Below are positions 1 to 6,241 of a stretch of 64,000 nucleotides of DNA, in pieces. How positions within the stretch are numbered: position 1 is the stretch's first letter; the number at the start of each line of letters is the position of its first letter. Made by a program: the position numbers and the translations under genes. The DNA comes from Streptococcus sp. 596553 (GTDB taxonomy: Bacteria; Bacillota; Bacilli; Lactobacillales; Streptococcaceae): contig NZ_OXCQ01000009.1 in NCBI RefSeq assembly GCF_900411395.1, forward strand, positions 1 through 64,000. The letters are read 5' to 3'. The notes beneath the pieces are model-generated. The model saw nothing but the letters and a program-made list of their open reading frames with translations, ran no database searches and was not told the origin of the DNA.

Positions 1-2311
1 TCGCTTCTGCCAAGGCGTCTTCAACCTTCTTAATCGCCGCTTTCTTCTCTTCTGTTGTTAAGTGCTGAACCGTGTCAAATGACGCTTTCTTCGTATTCGC
101 TGTATTATCCAGAGAGGCAATCGCGTTCTCTCTCCCTACTGGCTTCACTCCGTTGATATTTCTCAACCCCTTTTGCAAGGCATCATCCACCTCAACAAAG
201 CTGCTGGCATTGTCAAGCTCAAGTGTAGCTTGATGTGCATAGGTATCAACTTTTGCAGTAGCACTATTTTGCTCCACTTGGGATAAATTTTTATTCTTGC
301 TAATAGAGTCGTTTTTTACTCGTCTAGCTTGCTCTATGTCATCCTTGGCACCCTCTTTCGCCTCCTGATATGTTCTGGAATGCCACTGATTGACAAGGAA
401 CGTCCATGCACCTTCATTTCCTCTCGTACCTACAGCATAGTCAAGCTTGTTGATATCGCTATTCCCTTGAGTATCGAAAGTTATTTTGTAACTATTGTCA
501 TTATTTCCCAGCGAAAAATAATATAAATGCGAACCACTATTATTTATATGTCTAAATTTTTCATTTGATTGGTCTTGCATCGCCTGAGTCTCATTTTTTC
601 TCTCATATGGTTGGTTGTTTCTTACACCATGACGAGCTAAATCCTCAAAGGTGTCTACTGGTAGGCCGCTCGGACTATTCCTTCTATTGATACCAGTATT
701 ACTAACTGTTCCTTTAGTCTGATTGCCAAAGCCTGTTAGAGAGTGTCTTAGAAGATCAATCAAGTCCCCAGAATCAGAAGATACAGCAGTGGTGCCACCG
801 TTTTTGCCATGAATACTAATACTATCTGTACCTTGCTTGAGTGTTTGCCCCGAAGGAATCGTCAACCAAACACCTGTCCCAGGTATTCGTCTATGTCCAT
901 TATTTATTTCAATATCCCAATGGAAACCATCCTTTGTAGGAGTTACTTTTGCAAGAATATAGGTTTTTGCATGATAGACAGGATCGGTCTTTTTGTTTAT
1001 CGGTCTTCTACTAGAGAAAAACACATAGGTGTATCTATCGTAGGTTTTATCTCCCGACTTACCGTTTTCAATGTAACTTTCATGTCGATCTAAGGGACTT
1101 GTCGCCCTTGCAGACCTTCCACTGTAGGTAGCATTACGAAAGTCAGAGTAGCCACCATCACGTGGTTTAGGAGTTACTCCTCCAGCTGTAGTTTCCTCAC
1201 CATATTTTTCTTCCAGCACTCCTTCGATGAGGTCTCGGGATTTTTTCAGGTCGACTAGGGCAGCGGCAAAATCTTCTTGGCTGATGGTATCACCCTTAGA
1301 AAATGCTTCATTAAACTTATCAGCTGCTGCTTTTGCTGCTTGGATTTTATCTTCCGACGCTTGATTTTCTTTAAGTCGTTTGACAATAGACTCTAATTCA
1401 TCTTTTAGTCCATAGACGCCGTTTTCACCTTCTGTCGTATTGGTGTAGGTTGGAAGTTCTTGTCGACTAGGCTTTTCACTAGATTCAGTTTTTTCTGAGT
1501 TACCTACAGTTTCTGGGCTCACCTGATCCACAGCTGGTGTGGCTTGGCTCAAACCACCTCTTTTACGACGCTTTCCTCCACTTCCTTGATTGGTCACAGC
1601 TCCGTCTGGTGCAGAAAGCCCATGATTTGTCAGACTTGCTTCCTCTGAGACTGTAGAGCTTGGTAGCGACGGATTCAAGGCTTGATTGACACGGCGCGTA
1701 AGTTCTTCCATAGCTCTTACTTGCTCATCAACCTGTGCTTGTGTCGCTTTTGGATCTTCCAAAACTGCCTTAGCTGCTGCTAGACCTGCTTCCACTTCAT
1801 CGTAGAGCGCTTTCATGGAGCTAAGAGTTAGTTTTTCCAACAAAGCTTGCAGATTGCCTTGGAGTGATTTAGCTTCTGTCGTTTTAGTGGCAGATGTGGG
1901 CTGGTCTTGCTCTTTTACTGCTCCTCCTTGAGAAGTTTCTTGAGCAGCTGGCTTCGTCTCTGGTTTGGTCGGAGCAAGGTCAGCTGTTTCCTGTCCCTTA
2001 CTAGCGTCCTCGGCTTTAGTCTCTGGAGAGTTTGACTCCCCTGTAGACTTGAGCTCAGCCGACGGTTCAGTCTGAGAGACTTTCTCTGGCTCTTCCCCAT
2101 CCGACTCCTGCGGATCCCCATCAGGGTTACCAGTAGCCCCAGCAACCACTTCACTAGCTGTTGCCGAAGATACTGCAGGTGCCTGCGCTTGCACCCCATT
2201 TGCAAAGAACATCAGAGCCGCAACCGCAACACTAGCAGCCCCAAAATGGTATTTACGGATGGAATAACGGAAAATTTTCTCTCCATTACCATCATTCTTT
2301 TTCTTGAACAT
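1..2311 (-). CDS. YSIRK-type cell-surface protein, 3' end outside window
   Basis: Open reading frame of 770 codons running off the left edge, read on the minus strand from an ATG at 2311. The start is preceded by a GAGGAAAGG ribosome site about 8 bases upstream. Residues 16-27 read YSIRKYHFGAAS, the YSIRK signal that directs septal secretion of LPXTG proteins in Gram-positive cocci; the hydrophobic stretch ends near residue 44. Residues ~45-250 are a low-complexity Ser/Thr/Glu/Lys linker with a short helical segment, and include a KRRKRG cluster. Residues ~260-340 are helical, ~350-640 look like a globular beta-rich domain (WLTIPSG, SHLYYFSL), and ~650-770 start helical FIVAR/DUF1542-like repeats (HLTTEEKKAAIKKVEDAL). 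No sorting signal is seen because the 3' end is missing. Host-binding or adhesin function is inference; no catalytic motif is visible. Confidence 0.85.
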   Translation of the reverse strand, partial: MFKKKNDGNGEKIFRYSIRKYHFGAASVAVAALMFFANGVQAQAPAVSSATASEVVAGATGNPDGDPQESDGEEPEKVSQTEPSAELKSTGESNSPETKAEDASKGQETADLAPTKPETKPAAQETSQGGAVKEQDQPTSATKTTEAKSLQGNLQALLEKLTLSSMKALYDEVEAGLAAAKAVLEDPKATQAQVDEQVRAMEELTRRVNQALNPSLPSSTVSEEASLTNHGLSAPDGAVTNQGSGGKRRKRGGLSQATPAVDQVSPETVGNSEKTESSEKPSRQELPTYTNTTEGENGVYGLKDELESIVKRLKENQASEDKIQAAKAAADKFNEAFSKGDTISQEDFAAALVDLKKSRDLIEGVLEEKYGEETTAGGVTPKPRDGGYSDFRNATYSGRSARATSPLDRHESYIENGKSGDKTYDRYTYVFFSSRRPINKKTDPVYHAKTYILAKVTPTKDGFHWDIEINNGHRRIPGTGVWLTIPSGQTLKQGTDSISIHGKNGGTTAVSSDSGDLIDLLRHSLTGFGNQTKGTVSNTGINRRNSPSGLPVDTFEDLARHGVRNNQPYERKNETQAMQDQSNEKFRHINNSGSHLYYFSLGNNDNSYKITFDTQGNSDINKLDYAVGTRGNEGAWTFLVNQWHSRTYQEAKEGAKDDIEQARRVKNDSISKNKNLSQVEQNSATAKVDTYAHQATLELDNASSFVEVDDALQKGLRNINGVKPVGRENAIASLDNTANTKKASFDTVQHLTTEEKKAAIKKVEDALAEA

Positions 2312-2796
2312 AAGTAAATCCTTTCCTCGTCTAAGTGCTTTCTCAAGCTTAGAAAGCGCACAAAAAGCCGATAGACGATAATATATCAACTATATAGTAA
2401 CACTTCTGACATACAAATCAACCCCCTCTCTGATAAGATAGAATCAGGAAATACAAGAAAAAAGCAACATTATATATATATATATGCACAGACATATAAA
2501 GTCTTTTAATACAGCTTATTTTTCAACAAAGATACAAGAGTTATACTACATTTATATATGCTCAACATCCTCTGCGCCAGTGTTACAATATTGTTACATT
2601 TTGATTACACAAACATTTCAAAATATATGATAGAAACCTGAGTATTTTATAGTAATTCTCTTCCTATCAATTAGGTCAACAGTTGAGTGTTACACCCTAT
2701 CCTCAGCAAAGGACTATGGTCAGCATTTCCTAGCCGCTAGGACGCTCCAAACCACCTATTTAAGTCCATCATAGCTTGGGTCAGTAAGATACAGAC
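2312..2796. other. AT-rich intergenic region with TA microsatellite
   Basis: No credible gene is seen here. Just upstream of the surface-protein start is a GCTTTCT/AGAAAGC inverted repeat (about 2336-2361), which would form a hairpin in the mRNA leader. A TA dinucleotide run occupies 2470-2485. The rest is AT-rich and carries no recognised promoter with convincing spacing. Confidence 0.5.
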
Positions 2797-2841
2797 CGCA
2801 AGGCGACGTTGACGTGGTTTGAAGAGATTTTCATTGAGTAT
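2797..2841 (-). repeat. Solitary boxA-like repeat fragment
   Basis: The segment contains CGCAAGGCGACGTTGACG, nearly the classical boxA core, followed by TGGTTTGAAGAGATTTT. It ends in CATTGAGTAT, the terminus usual for boxC, rather than CGAAGAGTAT. It therefore looks like a decayed or recombined BOX element. No boxB or clear boxC is attached. Confidence 0.65.
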
Positions 2842-2875
2842 AATTTTAACTTCTTATTTTTCATTCCTATTCCTT

Positions 2876-2903
2876 AAATAAAAAGCTCACTAAAAAAGTG
2901 AGC
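2876..2903 (-). terminator. Rho-independent terminator
   Basis: GCTCACT (2885-2891) and AGTGAGC (2897-2903) form a perfect 7-bp stem with an A/U loop. On the minus strand it is followed by TTTTTATTT. It would end the candidate small RNA upstream, and any read-through from the nuclease gene. Confidence 0.75.
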
Positions 2904-3003
2904 AACATTTCCAATGAGATACTTCTGTTGACGAGCGCGTCTCTCCGCCCCCTCATTGCCTTGCGAAGAGGCTTGGCGAATCGAAAGGAGGTGTTTTTTC
3001 CTG
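2876..3003 (-). ncRNA. Candidate structured small RNA with anti-SD sequence
   Basis: Predicted minus-strand transcript of ~128 nt from a promoter at 3010-3038 to a strong terminator at 2876-2903. It would contain CACCUCCUUUCGA (2981-2993), matching the 3' tail of 16S rRNA and so complementary to Shine-Dalgarno sites. Complementary 7-mers CTCATTG (2952-2958) and CAATGAG (2912-2918) enclose a GACG/CGTC hairpin (2930-2941). There is no ORF with a start codon. It could be a trans-acting regulator, an antitoxin RNA of the neighbouring nuclease module, or a chance transcript. No known family was recognised. Confidence 0.4.
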
Positions 3004-3009
3004 TTTTCA

Positions 3010-3038
3010 ATTCTACTTATTTTTGTACATTTTTTTAA
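3010..3038 (-). promoter_or_regulatory. Possible promoter of the small RNA
   Basis: The minus strand reads TTAAAA, 17 bases, TAGAAT. The -10 is good and the -35 moderate. It lies just downstream of the PBECR4 gene terminator, so it would drive a separate transcript starting near 3003. Confidence 0.4.
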
Positions 3039-3049
3039 TTTTATCAAAC

Positions 3050-3074
3050 AAAAAAACGCAAGCCGAAGCCTGCG
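3050..3074 (-). terminator. Terminator of the PBECR4 nuclease gene
   Basis: The minus-strand RNA folds as CGCAGGC-UUCG-GCUUGCG, a 7-bp stem on a stable UUCG tetraloop, followed by seven U. It begins about ten bases after the stop codon at 3085. Confidence 0.85.
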
Positions 3075-3084
3075 AAAAGTTTTT

Positions 3085-3588
3085 TTATAACCATTTAATT
3101 TCTTTCACATCTGTTTTACGAACTTTAGCATATTTCTTAGCGCTTGTAAAATGTAGAGTAACCGGTTTAAACACTCCACTTTTATCTCTTCGTAAACCTA
3201 AAATTGCGGATCTTTTGTTTCTATCTTCAAAAAATATGACGTCCAACTTCATAGTGTTTTTAGATAAATCTTTGGCTAGGATACAACAACTTGTTATCTT
3301 AGAATAGAAGATATCACCGATAAAACTATACAAAGATATCCTTTCTATAACATCGTTGTACATGGGATTATTTTTATATTCTTCCAAAATAAAAACACCA
3401 GCTTGAATAGCAGGTATTGTTTGACTAGCATAATCTCGTGTGATTTTGTGCAAGCCAAATAAGTGATGTAAATCAGTCAAGCAAAAATCTACTTCGAAAG
3501 TCTCTAAATGCTTATAATTCGTTGATACTTGACATGTTTTTCCATCGAATTTCTCTTGATAATCTAAAATACAATCAAGTAATTTCAA
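3085..3588 (-). CDS. PBECR4-domain nuclease-like protein
   Basis: Protein of about 167 residues. The core motif FCLTDLHHLFGLHKI (near residue 40) and the C-terminal KRSAILGLRRD / FKPVTLHFTS region resemble the PBECR4 family, a phage-associated fold compared with barnase, EndoU, colicin E5/D and RelE RNases. Nuclease activity is family-based inference. I prefer the TTG at 3588, because GGAG lies 7 bases upstream. The frame stays open up to a GTG at 3639, but that codon lies inside the hairpin ending the upstream RNA. The gene sits alone between that structured RNA and its own terminator, an RNA-then-terminator-then-toxin arrangement reminiscent of RNA-antitoxin modules. No signal peptide or membrane segment is seen. 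Exact start and activity are uncertain. Confidence 0.7.
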   Translation of the reverse strand: MKLLDCILDYQEKFDGKTCQVSTNYKHLETFEVDFCLTDLHHLFGLHKITRDYASQTIPAIQAGVFILEEYKNNPMYNDVIERISLYSFIGDIFYSKITSCCILAKDLSKNTMKLDVIFFEDRNKRSAILGLRRDKSGVFKPVTLHFTSAKKYAKVRKTDVKEIKWL

Positions 3589-3612
3589 CGACAAACTCCA
3601 TATTTTCTCAAA

Positions 3613-3647
3613 ATAAAAAAAGCACGGGGCAGTTCTCACTACTGCCC
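3613..3647 (-). terminator. Terminator-like hairpin between RNA and nuclease gene
   Basis: GGGCAGT/ACTGCCC stem (3627-3647). On the minus strand CGTGC follows and then TTTTTTTATTTT. The five-base gap before the T run makes it less than ideal, so partial read-through into the nuclease gene is plausible. Confidence 0.55.
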
Positions 3648-3846
3648 AAAGTGGATGATTAGAGTCGGCTTCTCTAACTCCCTATGTTGTGCTTATTAGG
3701 CTTATCGCAAGGGAACAGTTTTTAGCTCTGCCAAGCCACATAGCGTGCTTACTACTATGTGTCCATGTCTCCATGGATTGCCGAGCGGTTTAACGACGTT
3801 TTGGGAGTCGGGATAACGAGAAAAGTGATACTTTTACGTTTTTTCC
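3613..3846 (-). ncRNA. Structured RNA upstream of PBECR4 gene (candidate antitoxin or guide-like RNA)
   Basis: Predicted ~230-nt minus-strand RNA with its own sigma-A promoter and a terminator-like hairpin. Visible helices are: AAAAGT/ACTTTT (3821-3835); UCCAUG-GAGA-CAUGGA with a GNRA loop (3762-3777); CACAUAG/CUAUGUG (3737-3761); UUAGAG/CUCUAA with loop AAGCCGA (3659-3677); and a long-range ACUCCC/GGGAGU pairing (3803-3808 with 3677-3682) closing the multibranch. The AAGCC in the 3659-3677 loop can pair with GGCUU near 3733-3737, a possible pseudoknot. There are no long ORFs and no tandem repeats. No known RNA family was recognised. Linkage to the nuclease gene suggests a functional pair. 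Confidence 0.6.
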
Positions 3847-3852
3847 AACTTA

Positions 3853-3881
3853 ATTATGACATCTTTCTTTAAAAAAGTCAA
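3853..3881 (-). promoter_or_regulatory. Promoter of the structured RNA
   Basis: The minus strand reads TTGACT, 17 bases, CATAAT, predicting a start near 3846. It is among the best sigma-A matches in this part of the window and points into the structured RNA rather than at a start codon. Confidence 0.75.
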
Positions 3882-3902
3882 TATTTATCGCTTTCTTTAA
3901 CG

Positions 3903-3933
3903 AAAAAAATCCCACAAGAACGAATCCTGTGGG
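3903..3933 (-). terminator. Terminator of the HTH-ImmA-PIN operon
   Basis: CCCACA/TGTGGG stem (3911-3933), followed on the minus strand by ATTTTTTT. It separates the three-gene operon upstream from the structured-RNA promoter immediately downstream. Confidence 0.75.
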
Positions 3934-3977
3934 GAGATACACATTTTAGAAAAGCTTTCCTTTATTCTACTATTTTT

Positions 3978-4012
3978 CTTGTATTTTATCATTCAGTATG
4001 ATAAAATACAAG
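3978..4012. repeat. Perfect 14-bp AT-rich inverted repeat
   Basis: Arms at 3978-3991 and 3999-4012 are perfectly complementary around a 7-base loop. A T6 run follows on the plus strand, so it could terminate plus-strand transcription, although no plus-strand gene precedes it. It may instead be an operator or a relic of an inserted element. Confidence 0.6.
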
Positions 4013-4057
4013 TTTTTTGATAAAATAACCAAAAACTACTCGCTATCCCCTCTCATA

Positions 4058-4216
4058 TCACCCTACATATCGTTTGACATGCGACTGATAGTTCAGGGAA
4101 ACTTCAAGGACAACTTTTCTCTCATCCCCTATGTAGGTCATTTCTACTCTTATAGGCTCAATTTGACACTTTTCTTCTTCGAATTGCTCATATTCCTCCT
4201 GAATAGTAAGTTCGAT
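4058..4216 (-). pseudogene. Short coding-like frame, no start codon
   Basis: A 52-codon minus-strand frame begins right after an in-frame TAA (4217-4219) and ends at TGA 4058. The translation is protein-like: an acidic helix (EEYEQFEEEK) followed by PIRVEMTYIGDE and KVVLEVSLNY, resembling the tail of a small beta-rich protein. No ATG or GTG lies near its 5' end; the only ATG is internal. It follows the PIN gene by 10 bases. It may be the 3' remnant of a fourth operon gene or of a mobile-element gene. No family was recognised. Confidence 0.35.
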
Positions 4217-4226
4217 TTATCCAAAT

Positions 4227-4775
4227 TTATTTTTGTCTATTTTGATGAACACTTCCACGAAGATAGTCTGAAAAAGAATCCGCCCCAATTTTCCTTCTCT
4301 TTTTAAGCATATTATTCCAGATATGATTGCCCTCTTGTTCAGTAATAAATTGCGCTTTAAACGCTTCAACCAGTATATCTCCTGTCGTCATATGTTCTAA
4401 AGAAAATTCTTCTACATATGGTTCAACATCTCTTAGGTTATTACTTCCTAATATCCCGTTATGCTTTTTCGCTAAGGAAATAGAAGCCGCTTCTCCCTTA
4501 CCAATAACCTTGTTACTATCATGATTTCTTGTTAAATTTCTATATAATTCGTATTCCTCAGTTCCAATGTCTATGCTCACAATCTCAGCCGAACCCTTAG
4601 CTACTAACTGGTCTATCCTAGATTTTAAGTGGGGAATTGTAGGTATATTGATTTCATCATACACCTCTTGTGGAATAACAATTTTACCCGAATAGAGCTT
4701 TTCTAAAAGATGTTCAGTGCCAACCCATAAAAATGCTGAAATACAATCTGTATCAATAAATACACGACTAGTCAA
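4227..4775 (-). CDS. PIN-domain protein (putative RNase, VapC-like)
   Basis: Protein of 182 residues from the TTG at 4775, which has GGGGGAG seven bases upstream; the ATG at 4796 would place that ribosome site inside the coding region. PIN hallmarks are FIDTDC near the N-terminus (first metal-binding Asp), a KGEAASISLA helix carrying the conserved Glu, and ILGSNNLRDVEPY where the third acidic position is expected. That last motif lacks the usual adjacent Asp pair, so metal binding there is uncertain. The gene overlaps the end of the ImmA gene by 8 bases, implying translational coupling. PIN proteins are usually Mg-dependent RNases and often toxins. No classical VapB antitoxin is present; the HTH and ImmA partners may control it instead. 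Confidence 0.75.
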   Translation of the reverse strand: MTSRVFIDTDCISAFLWVGTEHLLEKLYSGKIVIPQEVYDEINIPTIPHLKSRIDQLVAKGSAEIVSIDIGTEEYELYRNLTRNHDSNKVIGKGEAASISLAKKHNGILGSNNLRDVEPYVEEFSLEHMTTGDILVEAFKAQFITEQEGNHIWNNMLKKRRKIGADSFSDYLRGSVHQNRQK

Positions 4776-5526
4776 ACGACAACTCCCCCTCTTCATCTAG
4801 CCCATATACAATATCATATCTGAAAGCATCTAATAGCAGTTCCTCATACTTCCCTTGCGAAATTCTGTTATTTTCTAAAAGTTGTTCAGTCGATTTAATA
4901 TAGTGTCCTAATACCATTTCCTTTTTACTTTCTGACAAAGGACGATATAAACTTGTATCATAGCCTAATCTTGAAGCTGTCTCTATAACACTAATATCCA
5001 TCTTTTTAATTTCTTCTGCATCAAGGTATCCATCATTCCGCAATCTATATAACATAGCTTTATGACTGATACCATAAAACTGACCTAATTTTATAATATC
5101 TTCTACTTCAAGATGAGTTCTATTGGCATTTTCTCTTATTTCCTCAACCATCCTATACAGTGAAGATGGGGAAATTAAAAAATATGAAGCAAACTGATCC
5201 GCTTTTCTTTCAGTTTCATCTCCTTCACCAATCAAGATAAGACTGACTGAACTCTTCTTCACCTCATCATAATAAAGATGATACAATTCATGTGCTAAAG
5301 AAAATCTTTGCCTTCCTAATGACATGTCTGAATTGATTACAATGAGACTGGACTGAGTTCCTTTATAACAGACTCCGCTAATATTCTTTCCGAGTCCATA
5401 AAATACCAGCGTCAAATTTTCTATCTTTTGTACCAATTTAAAAATATCTATCGGCGCTTCACCATCAGCTCCCAACTTTTTTCTAAGATTTGAAGCTTTA
5501 TTACTTAAATCCATTTTATCAATCAT
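4768..5526 (-). CDS. ImmA/IrrE-family metallopeptidase
   Basis: 252 residues. The zinc-peptidase motif HELYHLYYDE lies near residue 80 (HExxH), preceded by SLAHE context and followed by the family's DQFASYFLISP block near residue 115. A helical C-terminal half follows. ImmA cleaves the repressor ImmR of ICEBs1, and IrrE acts on DdrO; both act on XRE repressors. The gene here starts one base after the stop of an XRE gene and overlaps the PIN gene downstream, so it probably inactivates the co-encoded regulator under a damage or invasion signal (inference). GGAG lies 9 bases before the ATG at 5526. This HTH-ImmA architecture is typical of phages and integrative elements, consistent with horizontal origin. 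Confidence 0.85.
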   Translation of the reverse strand: MIDKMDLSNKASNLRKKLGADGEAPIDIFKLVQKIENLTLVFYGLGKNISGVCYKGTQSSLIVINSDMSLGRQRFSLAHELYHLYYDEVKKSSVSLILIGEGDETERKADQFASYFLISPSSLYRMVEEIRENANRTHLEVEDIIKLGQFYGISHKAMLYRLRNDGYLDAEEIKKMDISVIETASRLGYDTSLYRPLSESKKEMVLGHYIKSTEQLLENNRISQGKYEELLLDAFRYDIVYGLDEEGELSFD

Positions 5527-5865
5527 TTATTTTGTCTCCAATAGCTGATCTATCTCAAATTGATTCAATACAATTTTATTGATTTTCGCTAAAACTTTAA
5601 TATCTTGGTCTACTATTTTATTTTTTCTAAACGATATGACACACTGTTGTTCAGCTTGTTCGCCAAACAAAAGATATTCAACCGTACAGCAAAACAGGGC
5701 AGATAGTTTCTCAATAACATCCGACGTGATATTCCTTTCACCTTTTTCCATTTTGGCAATCATGCTTTGATTCAAAGACAAATATTCAGCAATCTTATCT
5801 TGAGTAAGATTTGAAGATATTCTAAGTTCTTTTATTCTTTTTCCAACATCACATACATTTATCAT
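5527..5865 (-). CDS. XRE-family transcriptional regulator
   Basis: 112 residues from the ATG at 5865 (MINVCDVGKRIKEL). GAGG lies 9 bases upstream; ATGs further 5' fall too close to the ribosome site or inside the promoter. A canonical helix-turn-helix spans residues ~9-60 (LTQDKIAEYLSLNQSMIAKMEKGERN). The short C-terminal tail has no recognised fold. It is the first gene of a three-gene operon with ImmA and PIN genes. A 9-bp inverted repeat flanking its own -35 box suggests autorepression, relieved when ImmA cuts it (inference by analogy with ImmR/ImmA). Confidence 0.85.
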   Translation of the reverse strand: MINVCDVGKRIKELRISSNLTQDKIAEYLSLNQSMIAKMEKGERNITSDVIEKLSALFCCTVEYLLFGEQAEQQCVISFRKNKIVDQDIKVLAKINKIVLNQFEIDQLLETK

Positions 5866-5886
5866 ATTCATACACCTCTCATAAAA

Positions 5887-5941
5887 AGAATAGCACACTC
5901 TTGTCATAAAGTCAATTTTTTAAATAAAAAAATTATGACAA
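5887..5941 (-). promoter_or_regulatory. Operon promoter with candidate operator
   Basis: The minus strand reads TTGACT (5910-5915), 17 bases, TATTCT (5887-5892). Perfect 9-bp inverted repeats TTGTCATAA (5901-5909) and TTATGACAA (5933-5941) flank the -35 box with centres 32 bp apart, about three helical turns. This fits a dimer or looping site for the XRE regulator. Confidence 0.7.
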
Positions 5942-6174
5942 AACAAGGAAGCAATTTATTGGTGCTGCTTAAAAATCCAAAAGTGATGATAGTAAACCTA
6001 TTTGATGAGTTCCTATCAAAAATCATATCTTCAACCTCAAAACAGTACTTAAAGCTATCCGACTCGGTTTACATTGTCAAATTTAGATTTTATTTGAGCA
6101 TAACTTTCTAGTTTGCTTTTTGATTTTTATTTAATATAGTAGCAAAAATTGAAGGAAATATCTCCACAAGAAAA
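5942..6174. repeat. Gene-free region with decayed BOX-like sequence
   Basis: No gene is seen. Positions ~6030-6136 retain recognisable pieces of a BOX element in the plus orientation: a boxB-like TCAACCTCAAAACAGTACTT and a boxC-like CTAGTTTGCTTTTTGATTTT, both heavily mutated. The remainder is unremarkable AT-rich sequence. Confidence 0.4.
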
Positions 6175-6213
6175 CGCATACTATTAAGCTTTTTCAAGGC
6201 CTAATAATATGCG
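6175..6213 (-). terminator. lytA terminator
   Basis: A long imperfect stem built on CGCATA...TATGCG, 29 bases after the lytA stop, followed by TTTTC on the minus strand. Confidence 0.7.
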
Positions 6214-6241
6214 CTGTTCTGATTTGAAAGACATTCCATTA

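Noticed and set aside
3023..3307. Plus-strand 94-codon frame opposite the PBECR4 gene
   Set aside because: Overlaps the terminator and the conserved minus-strand coding region; no ribosome site.
3613..3846. Plus-strand reading of the structured RNA
   Set aside because: The plus strand has no comparable promoter, and its only 3' hairpin (AAAAGT/ACTTTT) is weak. The minus strand has both promoter and terminator signals.
3998..4306. Plus-strand 102-codon frame near the PIN gene
   Set aside because: Begins in the hairpin arm, runs antisense to the PIN gene end and has a Phe/Leu-rich composition typical of AT-rich non-coding DNA.
5887..5907. Upstream ATG at 5907 as start of the XRE regulator
   Set aside because: It lies within the -35/-10 region of the operon promoter; the ATG at 5865 has the ribosome site.
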